A DNA stretch of 64,000 bases from JBCCTX01 sp964468435 (GTDB lineage Bacteria > Bacteroidota > Bacteroidia > J057), in NCBI GenBank assembly GCA_964468435.1, contig CAYXVE010000005.1, positions 62,001 through 126,000 of the forward strand, in the 5' to 3' direction. The notes below the pieces were generated by a model. It searched no databases. It saw only the letters and a list, made by a program, of their open reading frames with translations, and was not told the origin of the DNA. This document shows, in pieces, positions 8,052 through 17,168 of this stretch. Each line of letters opens with the position of its first letter. Positions within the stretch are counted from its first letter, which is position 1. The position numbers and the translations under genes are program-made.

Positions 8052-9487
8052 GGATTATTGATTTCAATTTCGGGAGTTGGGGGACGAAAATCTAGCACAC
8101 CTTGCTCTTTCATAAAGGCTTCGATTTCCTTGGGATCTACTGGGACAAACGCTGTGAAGTTTTCCATACCTGTTTCTGTCACGACCACCACATCTTCTAC
8201 ACGCACATACAGCTTTTCCTCTGGTACCCAGATCATGGGGTCTACGGCAAACACTTCTCCAGGAGTCAAAGGAGTTGCCTTGTAATTTCCCACATCATGC
8301 ACGGCCATACCTACCGGATGTTGCATATGTCCCCTGAATACGAGTGCTGCTTCTACCGCTTCTTTGTAATGGGGTTTGGAAAAGGTATGACTATCGATGT
8401 ACGCTCTCATTTCTGTAGCTGCATAATCCAACACTTCATCAACCGATACTCCAGGCTTTATTTGCTTCATGAGTGCCGACCGATAGGCGACTACGAAATT
8501 ATACAGCTCCAATTGTTCGGAAGAAAACTCGCCATTAACCGGCCACATGCGTGTGACATCGCTGGTGTAATAATGGTATTCAGGAGCAAAATCCATTAGC
8601 ACCATATCGCCCGATTTTAGAGGGTCATGGTTGCGAAAGTAATGTCCCATCCAGGCATTTTGACCGCCACCTACGATAGCTGAGTACCCATCTCTTCGTG
8701 AGCCGTTAATCTGATGAATAAATCTCGCACAGCTCTCAAGTTGATATTCATACACCCCAGGTTCGGTACATCTTATGGCTTCCATTAATCCGAGTCCTGA
8801 TAGCTGAGATGCACGCCTAATCAAAGCAATTTCCGCTTCGCTTTTGATATTGCGCATGCTATCCAGAATAGGAGAGAGGTCTCTGATTTCAAATTGGGGA
8901 TACCGCTCTCTCAGCAATTTGATAAAATGACCTTCTTTGGACATTCTACTGTCCCAGGGATCAGTAGCTAGACTGGATTGATATCTCAGGAGTTCATCGC
9001 GACTGTCTGTACCGGTTTCTGCAGGACTAAAAGGTGTATACATTGCAGGATGAGGTTGGCGAAACAAAGCTCCCCAAATCCAGTCCTTACTCATTTGAGT
9101 TATGGGTTTTACTTCCTCAATCCCTGTTAAATTTTTGATCAGTTCCGCATCCTCAGTTGCTAACGTCTTGCCTTCACCGCGCTCTCTACCTGGATCTCTA
9201 TGAGGAAGATATAAAGTCGCACTTTTCGAGCGACCATTCAGCAACAAATAGGCATGAGGTGCTTCAAAACCTGAAAGGTAATAAAAGGTATTGCTTTGAC
9301 GAAATACCCCAAAGCCGTCTACATCGGCAGCACCCTGTATGATGGCCATATTGGGTCCTATTACCTCATAAATGGCGTTTCGACGTTTGGCAAATTCTTC
9401 TTTAGTGAAATCTGTCTGATAATCATACTTTTCCTGTGCTTGGAGAGATATCGAAAGTAGGAGAAGTATCGTAAATAAATATTGCAT
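8048..9487 (-). CDS. Xaa-Pro aminopeptidase (M24B), exported
   Basis: The start at 9485-9487 gives 479 residues opening with a signal peptide (MQYLFTILLLLSISLQAQ). The frame continues upstream but that extension would hide the signal. An aminopeptidase P N-terminal domain (residues about 20-190) is followed by the pita-bread M24 domain with metal-binding residues in LMDFAPEYHYYTSDVTRMWP, the His of HPVGMAVHD, and the Glu-containing VEDVVVVTETG. It cleaves the bond before proline at the second position of peptides. With the overlapping M1 enzyme downstream it makes a peptide-scavenging pair. Confidence 0.92.
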   Translation of the reverse strand: MQYLFTILLLLSISLQAQEKYDYQTDFTKEEFAKRRNAIYEVIGPNMAIIQGAADVDGFGVFRQSNTFYYLSGFEAPHAYLLLNGRSKSATLYLPHRDPGRERGEGKTLATEDAELIKNLTGIEEVKPITQMSKDWIWGALFRQPHPAMYTPFSPAETGTDSRDELLRYQSSLATDPWDSRMSKEGHFIKLLRERYPQFEIRDLSPILDSMRNIKSEAEIALIRRASQLSGLGLMEAIRCTEPGVYEYQLESCARFIHQINGSRRDGYSAIVGGGQNAWMGHYFRNHDPLKSGDMVLMDFAPEYHYYTSDVTRMWPVNGEFSSEQLELYNFVVAYRSALMKQIKPGVSVDEVLDYAATEMRAYIDSHTFSKPHYKEAVEAALVFRGHMQHPVGMAVHDVGNYKATPLTPGEVFAVDPMIWVPEEKLYVRVEDVVVVTETGMENFTAFVPVDPKEIEAFMKEQGVLDFRPPTPEIEINNP

Positions 9488-9644
9488 GGTACCTGATAGA
9501 TAAATGGTTAAATAATAGTTTAGTCTGTGGGAATAGATAATATCTTCTTTTAAATAAGGTTTTTTGCTCCACAATCCAAAGATCAATCCATTAATATTTA
9601 CCTACGTTTTTAATTCATTCCCCTTGATCGCCAACTTTACCCCT

Positions 9645-9936
9645 TCATTGCTCTCCTACGTACGCTCCCACATGAGCACCCCAGGGATCTTCCGTTTTAT
9701 TCCATAGCAAGAGATCCAATGCCTGCAAAACTTGTACTTGATAAGTACATTCCTGATCCTCCCACAACTCATTGGACCGAAAATCGGGGATATCCAACCA
9801 AGCCGTGATATCGCAACAATTCATAGGCAAACTGCTGGCAGTTGGCACCATTTTTCAGGCCTTGCACTTTTGGAACACCGGGGTAGTTGGCACCATTGTA
9901 GGAAGTATTAAAGAAGTGTTGAGGGATAACGATCAT
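9645..9936 (-). pseudogene. Frameshifted NlpC/P60-like hydrolase gene
   Basis: Two minus-strand frames carry successive parts of one protein. The first starts at the ATG at 9934-9936 (MIVIPQHFFNTSYNGANYPG) and reaches NGANCQQFAYELLRYHGL. The second continues with DIPDFRSNELWEDQ, then ALDLLLWN and AHVGAYVGEQ. The junction is near 9800-9815. This order (catalytic-type GxNCxxFAYxLLR, then FRSxELWxD, then LDLLxxN, then HVGxYxGE) is the layout of a compact NlpC/P60-like cell-wall hydrolase family. The expected end (another strand after the GE) is missing or out of frame. A single-base change can explain it; a sequencing error cannot be excluded. Confidence 0.65.
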
Positions 9937-9992
9937 GATTTTTTGACAGAATTAACGGTATCAACAGAATTTAAGGCATGCTTTGGCCTTTA

Positions 9993-11675
9993 TCACCCAT
10001 ATTTACGCTTCCGCCATAGATGGCGACCACCCCAAAACAACAGCACCAGCAGTATGGGGACCCCGATGTTGGTCAGTCTGATCCATACTACATGATCGCG
10101 GATCTTATCCGTGTCCAGAGGGCGAATAACGACCTCCTTGGCGCGTATCTCGGATAGGGCTTCATTCCCTACCAGATAATCCATCAGGTTGAGAAGAAAT
10201 GCACGGTTGTCATAAGGCGCAAAGGGACTTGACTCGCCGCGGAATTCTTTACTCCGGAGAAATTCCCCGTCGGAGATGATAGCGATACGACTATCTTCTG
10301 GATTCTGAGATTGCTCGACAAAAGGGATCGACGGTGGCTCCTTGGCTAAAGAATCGGTAGGAGTTCTACGACCTTTGAATAACGAAGTAAAAGTACCCTC
10401 CACCAGCAAGCCCGTAATTTGCGGACCGCTTTGAAACAGTTCTGGGCTGTTAGCGGCCATAAGCGTAGCATTCAGGTCTATAAACTGCATATTGGTCTGG
10501 GTACGGCTGCGTGATGAGGTTTGAAGCAGTACCTGCTTCTGGAGTCCGGGTTTGGCCAGCGTATCGATGGTACTAGCAAAACGCAGCAGGACTGATTCTA
10601 CATTACGGGTTACTGGATGATCAGGGGTATTGCGCATTAACGGGTAATACACCCAGGGGCGAGATTCGAAGACTGGCCCAGAAGCCGACTCCTGCATGAC
10701 TTCTATCTTCTCATTGCTGAGATCCATGACCAGGTCGGGATTGAGCTTAAAACCATACTGGAAAAACATATCGTCCAGGTTATGATCATGCAGACGGGTG
10801 AGTGTACGCTGCTTTTGATACATATCAAAATCCACTTCCTGATAGTCCAGTATCCATAGAATACTTCCCCCTCGCATTAAATACTGATCCAACTCGTACT
10901 TTTCCCGCTCGGTAAAAGATGATCTGGGCTGAAGGATCATAATGAGGTCTACGACCTCATTGTCGAAAGACCTCCCTCTCAAAATGGGATTATTCATATT
11001 CCAGTAGGCCAGTACATATCCCGAGTTGGTCAGGTCTTTGCCAATATCAGAGGCGATCTCTTCAATAGGTGTCTCATCTTGTCCCTGCAGGAATGCTACA
11101 GTGGGAGGTCGATCCCTAAGCAGGGTCTGTATACCAGCAATGATTTTGTATTCCAGATTGGCTTCTCCCTGGACCAGATCTGGCTCGCCATTGGGCAACT
11201 GGTAGTCGCTCAACAGATCAATAAAGCGACTTCGCTCACCATACTGAAGCCGTATCACAGGATACATGGCTTTGCGGGCAACTTCTGTAGCAGAAGTCTG
11301 TACCTGTACACCAATGGGTGAAAATCCATATTTACGCAGGGTATCTCGGGCATTTTTATCCTTACTCGGATCGATAAAGCGGATATCCATACGGCCCTTG
11401 GCATACTGGTTCATCTCCACCAGGGTCGTTCTAAGTGCCTCCTGAAAGCGGTCAATTTTCAGGGGGAAATTACCTTCTAAGTAGGAAGTTACTTCCAGCG
11501 GATAAGAAATATTTCTCGCCGTACGAATGCTTACTTCTGACAGCGAATATCGCTTTCCTTCTGTAAGATCCCAACGTATAAATTGCTGAGCGAAGATGAT
11601 ATTTATTAGCACGATCCCGGCTATCCATCCCCAAATGCCCAGATTGTTTTTTCGTTTTCCCTTTTCTTGTTTCAT
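9993..11675 (-). CDS. gldG: Gliding-motility ABC transporter accessory protein GldG
   Basis: A 560-residue protein with one N-terminal membrane segment (NNLGIWGWIAGIVLINIIFA) and one near the C-terminus (RLTNIGVPILLVLLFWGG), enclosing a large periplasmic domain. The domain opens DLTEGKRYSLSEVSIRTARN and contains IDPSKDKNARDTLRKYGF and a GGSILWILDY segment typical of the GldG/ABC-2-type family. It starts 6 bases after the gldF stop. GldF and GldG work with the ATPase GldA, not in this window. In Flavobacterium johnsoniae the transporter was linked to gliding; its substrate is unknown. Confidence 0.93.
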   Translation of the reverse strand: MKQEKGKRKNNLGIWGWIAGIVLINIIFAQQFIRWDLTEGKRYSLSEVSIRTARNISYPLEVTSYLEGNFPLKIDRFQEALRTTLVEMNQYAKGRMDIRFIDPSKDKNARDTLRKYGFSPIGVQVQTSATEVARKAMYPVIRLQYGERSRFIDLLSDYQLPNGEPDLVQGEANLEYKIIAGIQTLLRDRPPTVAFLQGQDETPIEEIASDIGKDLTNSGYVLAYWNMNNPILRGRSFDNEVVDLIMILQPRSSFTEREKYELDQYLMRGGSILWILDYQEVDFDMYQKQRTLTRLHDHNLDDMFFQYGFKLNPDLVMDLSNEKIEVMQESASGPVFESRPWVYYPLMRNTPDHPVTRNVESVLLRFASTIDTLAKPGLQKQVLLQTSSRSRTQTNMQFIDLNATLMAANSPELFQSGPQITGLLVEGTFTSLFKGRRTPTDSLAKEPPSIPFVEQSQNPEDSRIAIISDGEFLRSKEFRGESSPFAPYDNRAFLLNLMDYLVGNEALSEIRAKEVVIRPLDTDKIRDHVVWIRLTNIGVPILLVLLFWGGRHLWRKRKYG

Positions 11676-11681
11676 AATATG

Positions 11682-12422
11682 CTAACCCTTCCTTTTCTCA
11701 AGCCACCATCTAGTTAACAGCAACATTATGGCTATAAAGCTAATAAAGTACATGAGATCTCGAGTATCGATTACACCTCGACTTATACTCCGGTAATGCT
11801 CAGCTATCCCTACCGTGAGAATTATCTCATTTAAGGTTCCTACAGCTTTCAGGCCTGCCAGAAACTCAAATCCCTGGTAGAAGATAAAACTCAGAAAAAC
11901 TGCTAGCAAAAAAGCAATGATCTGATTATCAGACAACGTGGACGTGAATATCCCGATCGCGGCAAAAATTCCTCCCAGAAAAAACAATCCTATGTACGCC
12001 CCTATAGTAGCTCCATGATCAAGGTTTCCCAAGGGATCTCCCAGCCAGTACACCGTAGCATAATAAATAAGCGTGGGTATGAGGGCAATCAGTAACAGGA
12101 TTACAGCTGCAAGATATTTTCCCACAACCAACTGCCACTCTGTAAGCGGCTTTGTCAGTAATAATTCAATTGTTCCAGCTTTGATTTCATCTGAAAAAGC
12201 TCGCATGGTAATAGCGGGAATGAGAAAAAGAAATAAATAAGGACCATAGAAAAAAAGTGCATCAAGCGTAGCATAGGTATTTCCAGGCTCCAGAATATTG
12301 TATTCAAACACCCAAAAAAACAATCCCATCGCTATCAAAAAGACGATGAGCACGACATAGGCAATCAGCGAGTTGAAAAAAGTTGCTATTTCTTTCTGTA
12401 AAATGGTAAGGACTGCATGCAT
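11682..12422 (-). CDS. gldF: Gliding-motility ABC-2 permease GldF
   Basis: A 246-residue membrane protein with about six transmembrane segments. The cytoplasmic loop FSDEIKAGTIELLLTKPLTEWQ is the ABC-2 permease signature that contacts the ATPase. It is the first gene of a two-gene unit with gldG (6-base gap). About 210 bases separate it from the divergent gene at 12635, which leaves room for promoters in both directions. gldA is not adjacent, as is also the case in other Bacteroidota. Confidence 0.93.
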   Translation of the reverse strand: MHAVLTILQKEIATFFNSLIAYVVLIVFLIAMGLFFWVFEYNILEPGNTYATLDALFFYGPYLFLFLIPAITMRAFSDEIKAGTIELLLTKPLTEWQLVVGKYLAAVILLLIALIPTLIYYATVYWLGDPLGNLDHGATIGAYIGLFFLGGIFAAIGIFTSTLSDNQIIAFLLAVFLSFIFYQGFEFLAGLKAVGTLNEIILTVGIAEHYRSISRGVIDTRDLMYFISFIAIMLLLTRWWLEKRKG

Positions 12423-12634
12423 AGATTCATCAAAATTTCGGCATCGTTGAGATTCGTATGATATATAATGGATAGAAGAAGCGTAATGATGAAGTCTGCT
12501 TTATCAATGTCAGGTTATAAGTTAAATGGATAAATCTGTTATAAAATTCGTACATAACCGCTAAATAATACAAATTTGTAGCAGGGCGAAATTTTATCCT
12601 AAATTCCGCTAAGTATTTGTAATTTTAATATCAA

Positions 12635-13117
12635 ATGAAGCTATCTATATCATCTATCCGCAGGCTATATGGTCCCAGGTTATATCTCCTGCGGGAAGAA
12701 GCCAATGAAGATACTTCACAGATTATGCCTCCACCTGGATTATTCATAGAGGGGGATGCAATAGATTGGAAGATGAAGCCCGACTCACAGCTTTCACTGA
12801 TTTTAAAACACAGTGAGTTCAGCCACAAAGAGCTTATCCCACTCCTAAAAAGCATGGTCTTGAAGGCACAGATTCCTACGGATCTCATTGGTTTTGGCGT
12901 CTTTTCAGAATCTTCGACCCGTATTTCTCTCAAGGATATGCCCACACCGTCCGGGGTTCTTTTTGGCCCTCCCGGTGAAAGATTGCCAGGCTCTTTACGG
13001 GTTGAGGACCGGGATCTGTTTGTGTTGCCATCACTTCAGGATATTTCTGAGCAATTGGATCACATCGATTTAGCTATTCAAACCCTTCAACGCGCAAAAT
13101 TCTTATTGAAGCCATGA
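12635..13117 (+). CDS. Conserved-looking hypothetical protein upstream of rdgB
   Basis: A 160-residue soluble protein with no signal peptide or membrane segment. It begins MKLSISSIRRLYGPRLYLL and ends in a helix with a basic tail (IQTLQRAKFLLKP). The last four bases overlap the rdgB start (ATGA), so the two are translationally coupled and probably regulated together. I recognise no fold or motif. A role near nucleotide metabolism would be guesswork from linkage alone. Confidence 0.75.
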   Translation: MKLSISSIRRLYGPRLYLLREEANEDTSQIMPPPGLFIEGDAIDWKMKPDSQLSLILKHSEFSHKELIPLLKSMVLKAQIPTDLIGFGVFSESSTRISLKDMPTPSGVLFGPPGERLPGSLRVEDRDLFVLPSLQDISEQLDHIDLAIQTLQRAKFLLKP

Positions 13118-13698
13118 AGCAGCAAATACTTTTGGGAACGAATAATCCTCATAAATTGAGAGAGATACGTGAAATGGTAGGGGAAATGTACCAGGTTTTG
13201 CAGTTGAACGATCTGGGAAAATACATTGAAGTCGAAGAAACAGAACCTACTTTGGAAGGAAATGCACTGTTGAAGGTTCACGCATTCTACGATGTCTCTC
13301 AACTGCCTTGTTTTGCCGATGATACGGGACTAGAGGTTGATGCCCTGGGAGGTGCTCCAGGTGTTACTACTGCCAGATATGCAGGAGAACACTGCAAACC
13401 TCAAGATAATATTGATAAATTGTTGCGGGAGTTGAAAAAAAAAACGGGTAGAACAGCGAGATTTCGCACAGTGATTGCCTTTTTTGATGGGAAACAATCG
13501 CAGTTGTTTGAAGGAGTAGTAGAAGGAAAGATAGCCTATGAGCCTAGGGGTGAAGGAGGTTTTGGATACGATCCGGTATTCATCCCTGAGGGGTACCATG
13601 AAACTTTTGCAGAGATGGATCCAGCAGAAAAACACCGCATTTCCCACCGGGGAAAAGCTGTACGCCAGTTTGCTGGTTTTCTGAAACAACGCTTATGA
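13114..13698 (+). CDS. rdgB: XTP/dITP diphosphatase (Ham1/RdgB family)
   Basis: A 194-residue protein that hydrolyses non-canonical purine triphosphates (ITP, dITP, XTP), keeping them out of DNA and RNA. Family motifs seen are LGTNNPHKLREI at the N-terminus, the ADDTGLEVDALGGAPGVTTARYAG block, a GGFGYDPVFIP loop, and SHRGKAV near the end. Its length is normal. It overlaps the upstream gene by 4 bases, and uridine kinase follows 4 bases later, giving a three-gene unit around nucleotide housekeeping. Confidence 0.96.
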   Translation: MKQQILLGTNNPHKLREIREMVGEMYQVLQLNDLGKYIEVEETEPTLEGNALLKVHAFYDVSQLPCFADDTGLEVDALGGAPGVTTARYAGEHCKPQDNIDKLLRELKKKTGRTARFRTVIAFFDGKQSQLFEGVVEGKIAYEPRGEGGFGYDPVFIPEGYHETFAEMDPAEKHRISHRGKAVRQFAGFLKQRL

Positions 13699-13702
13699 TC
13701 TC

Positions 13703-14341
13703 ATGCAAATGACTACCATGTCTGATCCTTACATCGTAGGAATATGTGGAGGAAGTGGTTCAGGAAAAACCTATATCCTGAAACAACTCATGAAATTACT
13801 GCCCTACGAGCAAGCCACCCTGATCTCCCAGGACAACTATTATAAGCCGTTGGAAGAGTTGCCCGTCAATGATGATGGGCTAGTGAACTTCGATCACCCA
13901 GACTCTGTAAATCTAGATCAACTGGTGGCAGATATGCAATGCCTTGCAACCGGTACACCCGTCCATTTGATGGAGTATACTTTCAATAATCCCCATGCAA
14001 CTCCCAAGCCGCTGACCTATCACCCCGCTCCCCTGATCATTGTCGAAGGGATGTTTGTCCTTCACCACAAACCCCTGGCACAACAACTGTCTCTTAAGGT
14101 ATTTATCGAAGCCGAAGAACATATCAAGCTACTGCGTAGGCTCCGTCGCGATGCTGAAGAAAGGGGATACTCTTTTGAAGTGGTTTTGAGAGATTACGAA
14201 TGCTTTGTAGCCCCTATGTATCAACGATTTGTAGAACCTACCAGGAAGATCAGTGATCTGATCATTCCCAACAATGATCAAATTGATACAGCCATTCAGG
14301 TTCTTGTTAATCATCTCTATAAGGTTCTTAATGAGGGTTAG
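13703..14341 (+). CDS. udk: Uridine kinase
   Basis: A 212-residue P-loop kinase that phosphorylates uridine and cytidine in pyrimidine salvage. Walker A is GGSGSGKT at about residues 15-22; the DNYYKPLEELP and NFDHPDSVN segments of the nucleoside site and an RRLRRDAEERGYS lid follow. An internal ATG five codons in (MSDPYIVGICG) is an equally plausible start. It starts 4 bases after rdgB. Confidence 0.94.
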   Translation: MQMTTMSDPYIVGICGGSGSGKTYILKQLMKLLPYEQATLISQDNYYKPLEELPVNDDGLVNFDHPDSVNLDQLVADMQCLATGTPVHLMEYTFNNPHATPKPLTYHPAPLIIVEGMFVLHHKPLAQQLSLKVFIEAEEHIKLLRRLRRDAEERGYSFEVVLRDYECFVAPMYQRFVEPTRKISDLIIPNNDQIDTAIQVLVNHLYKVLNEG

Positions 14342-14400
14342 TAAAAAATTATTACCTTTACATGAAATATCAGATAAGCATTCAAAATAATCGAAAGTAT

Positions 14401-15072
14401 ATGAAATGGTTTAACTTTTTTATCATCATAGTTATGCTGGGCTGGGTTGCATGTGATCAGCCTGCCGAGCAAGGTACTGCCAATGCAGGCGAAGATACTG
14501 CAGAAGCTACCGAAACTGCTACAACAGACCAGGAAAGCGCAGCTCCTAAAAAAGGAATGAGCTTTACTCCTGAAGAAATCGAAGCTTTGAAAAACAAGTT
14601 TACCTATGATCCGTCCTCAGGATATTTCAAGCATAATCTATGGTCAGGACGTGCTCCCAAGCGCCGCACGTTGACAGTAGATGTATTTAACAATGGATCT
14701 TACATCCTGTCCAGTAATTATTATGGTGAGAACAACCTGGGGCATAACCGTGTGATCGTGGAGGTGGGTGATGAGACGATGTCTTCAGAAAGAATTTCGA
14801 CCAGCAATGAGCGCGAGCACATTGTACAAACCGATGAAGGCAAGCGCTTCGAGATCAACAACTACACCAATTATCGCGATAGTGGAATCTTTGAGGCTAT
14901 TGGAAAAAATCCTGAAGCTGAAGTTGAGATTAAATTTGATAGCCCCAAAGCTTCTTCCAATATGGTTCCACTTCCGGAACAGGATAAAGAAGCAATTGTA
15001 GACGCTTATTTATTGTCTATGCTGATCCGTGCAGGTCAGGTAACAATTCCTGATGAAGAAAAAGAGGAATAA
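14401..15072 (+). CDS. Lipoprotein of unknown function
   Basis: The start at 14401 gives 223 residues with a lipobox (MLGWVAC, Cys at about 18). The upstream in-frame ATG at 14362 would push the signal inward. A Thr/Glu/Ala-rich linker (residues about 19-50) leads to a domain with GMSFTPEEIEAL, a YDPSSGYFKHNLWSG segment and mixed beta strands. The acidic spacer suggests that the domain sits away from the membrane. The family is not recognised. Just upstream of 14362 the bases TACCTTTA resemble a -7 element (one mismatch). Confidence 0.75.
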   Translation: MKWFNFFIIIVMLGWVACDQPAEQGTANAGEDTAEATETATTDQESAAPKKGMSFTPEEIEALKNKFTYDPSSGYFKHNLWSGRAPKRRTLTVDVFNNGSYILSSNYYGENNLGHNRVIVEVGDETMSSERISTSNEREHIVQTDEGKRFEINNYTNYRDSGIFEAIGKNPEAEVEIKFDSPKASSNMVPLPEQDKEAIVDAYLLSMLIRAGQVTIPDEEKEE

Positions 15073-15268
15073 ATTAGCTCGTAGTGGGTAGTTCGTAGAT
15101 TTTTTACAACTTCCTACGGACAATACAGAAACTAATTAGAAGGTTGTCCTTAAAAGTCAATGTCTACAGAACAACGCTAAAAATATCCTGATTATGCCTT
15201 TGAATTAAAGTATGATCTTTTAGTTGTGAAAACTTGGCGAAGCATTTTTAAACAACCAAAAAATTGTG

Positions 15269-15299
15269 AGGAGGAGGTTCCGACAGTCGACTTCCTCCT
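15269..15299 (-). terminator. Hairpin of the recurring GGAAGTC-type family
   Basis: A 10-bp stem AGGAGGAGGT / ACTTCCTCCT (one G-T pair) with an 11-base loop lies between convergent ends. On the minus strand it is followed by CACAATTTTTT, so it may terminate the broken phosphorylase gene. The rest of 15073-15305 holds nothing recognisable. Confidence 0.5.
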
Positions 15300-15305
15300 T
15301 CCATT

Positions 15306-15602
15306 TTATGCTTGCACCATTTGCTGATAATATTCTTCTGCCATCCTATCCGAACCAAAAGCAGGATACACATCTTCCATACTTTGCAGGATCATTTTCA
15401 TCCAGGCATCCTAGTCCAGAAAATACATCGGAATAATCTCATTCTCCAATGTATCCATTAGATTTTGGGCATATATTTTATCCTGCGTCTCTAGCGTGAG
15501 GTTATAATTCACGGATGGGAACCTTGATATCCTGTTGATCCATGGGGTAATAGAACAATATATTAAGTTAAAAAATTCCTGCAGCTCGATTTTTACTTTC
15601 AA
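15306..15602 (-). pseudogene. C-terminal remnant of an alpha-glucan phosphorylase gene
   Basis: One minus-strand frame encodes LENEIIPMYFLD, then an in-frame TAG at 15411-15413, then DAWMKMILQSMEDVYPAFGS, DRMAEEYYQQMVQA and a TAA at 15306-15308. This matches the end of glycogen/alpha-glucan phosphorylases (LExEIxPxYY ... W ... RMxxEY). About 90 codons remain; the catalytic body is gone and nothing upstream extends the homology. So this is a truncated gene with a nonsense codon. The 300 bases upstream, to 15909, hold nothing I recognise. Confidence 0.65.
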
Positions 15603-15909
15603 TTAACTGACAATGTATTGATTCCCCATTGACAAAAATCAAGTGAAGGGATAGGAAAAATACATGTTTCTGAAATAATTACTCACATCGCAAATACTTA
15701 TGTCATACTTGCTCATACTAAACACAATGCCATATTTGTGGAAGAATTACTTTCTTTTTTGAATTGTTTTTTATATATTAAAATTAGGTCCTGACTAAGA
15801 GTTCTTATGGACAATTGATATTTTTCGTGTGGCAGTACTTATGCTCCTCAGCTCAGTGTGCTACCAGTTAAGAGCTATTAGCTTCCCATTAAACATTAAC
15901 CCTCTCATC

Positions 15910-16353
15910 ATGATTACAGTAAGATCACTACTACAGCAAAAGGGTACTCAAACATGGACCATCTCACCAGAATCCACTGTATTCCAGGCCCTTGAATTAC
16001 TCGCTGAAAAAAACATCGGAGCACTTCCCGTAGTAGAAAATGGTAAATTGACAGGTATCTTCTCAGAGCGGGATTATGCTCGCAAAGTAGTACTTCAAGG
16101 TAAGACCTCTCGTGATACACAGGTAAGGGAGCTTATGACTTCCAAGGTATATTTTGTCAAACCTCAACGTAGTATGGAGGACTGCATGCGCCTTATGAGT
16201 GAGAAGCACATACGTCATCTACCCGTTCTGGATTACGGAAAACTGGTGGGGATCATCACCATTGGTGATGTAGTTAAAGCCATTATTGGTCAACAGGAGC
16301 GTATGATACGCGATCTGGAGGGGTATGTATCGGGAGCGATGTACATCTCCTAA
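15910..16353 (+). CDS. Protein of two CBS domains
   Basis: The start at 15910 gives 147 residues made of a CBS pair: the first at about 8-62 (NIGALPVVENGKLTGIFSERD) and the second at about 72-130 (KHIRHLPVLDYGKLVGIITIGD). Such stand-alone Bateman modules bind adenosine nucleotides or S-adenosyl compounds and act as energy sensors for partner proteins; the partner is unknown here. The frame is open further upstream, but the chosen Met begins the first domain cleanly. It converges on the anti-sigma gene with only 5 bases between stops. Confidence 0.9.
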   Translation: MITVRSLLQQKGTQTWTISPESTVFQALELLAEKNIGALPVVENGKLTGIFSERDYARKVVLQGKTSRDTQVRELMTSKVYFVKPQRSMEDCMRLMSEKHIRHLPVLDYGKLVGIITIGDVVKAIIGQQERMIRDLEGYVSGAMYIS

Positions 16354-16358
16354 ATATG

Positions 16359-17168
16359 TTATCCACTCACATTTCCTAGAACATATAATTGTTCCAGTGT
16401 AGGGGACTCGCTACCGCCTATCGGTTCGAGGGTGATGGCAAAAGCCTCCACTTTTCCTGAAATATCTTTCAGTTCCAGTGGTCCGTTTTTCAAGTCAAAA
16501 ATACCTGCATCTACAGGTTGTCCATCCTGAATGGCCCATAATTGATACTGCGATTCCTGAGGAGGTTTAGGAAGATTATTGATACGAAGGTATAGCTGTG
16601 AAGTATTGGAATTCCAGTAAACCCACGCTGAAGAAGTGGGTGAAATAGGCTGCCCTTCAAGGGTTATGCGATTGTATGATGGATCTTCATATAATGCCAA
16701 CACAGATTGCGTCTGATTAAGATTACTCTCCATTTGTTGATTAGTCTGAATCAGCGATTCGACACGGGCTTGTGTATTTCGCGTGAGTCGATATTGATAG
16801 ATATTGGCAGCCAGGCTCAAGATCAATAAAATTCCTGCCACCCATGCAAAATAGCGAGCAGGGGAAGTACTTTGGGGACGGGGTTCATATGCAGAATCCA
16901 ACATTGTTCCCTTAGAAGAGACTTCCGCTTGTTTTGCCTCCTCTTCCTCGATTTGAGCTAATGCCTGATGAAGAACCTGTATACCCGGTCCATCGCTCTG
17001 ATAAGACTTTGCATACTCCCCCAAAGACTTTTCTATCTCATCCACTTCATCTCTCAGTTCAGGATACTGTTCGATCATTGCTGTAACTTCCCGGGACTCC
17101 TCTTCGGGAAGCATTCCTGCCACATAAAGCTCAAGTACTCCGGACGATATGTATTCTTGTATATTCAA
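16359..17168 (-). CDS. Anti-sigma factor (RskA-like)
   Basis: The start is taken as the TTG at 17166-17168, overlapping the sigma-factor stop as TTGA. The product then begins MNIQEYISSGVLELYVAGML, the usual opening of Bacteroidota anti-sigma factors. It has 269 residues: an N-terminal sigma-binding helical domain (1-75), one membrane segment (about 132-152, FAWVAGILLILSLAANIY), a coiled stretch, and a periplasmic RskA C-terminal domain (PISPTSSAWVYWNS, YQLWAIQDGQPVDAGIFDL). It would hold the adjacent sigma factor at the membrane until a signal arrives. The frame extends upstream inside the sigma gene, but that part looks non-native. Confidence 0.88.
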   Translation of the reverse strand: MNIQEYISSGVLELYVAGMLPEEESREVTAMIEQYPELRDEVDEIEKSLGEYAKSYQSDGPGIQVLHQALAQIEEEEAKQAEVSSKGTMLDSAYEPRPQSTSPARYFAWVAGILLILSLAANIYQYRLTRNTQARVESLIQTNQQMESNLNQTQSVLALYEDPSYNRITLEGQPISPTSSAWVYWNSNTSQLYLRINNLPKPPQESQYQLWAIQDGQPVDAGIFDLKNGPLELKDISGKVEAFAITLEPIGGSESPTLEQLYVLGNVSG

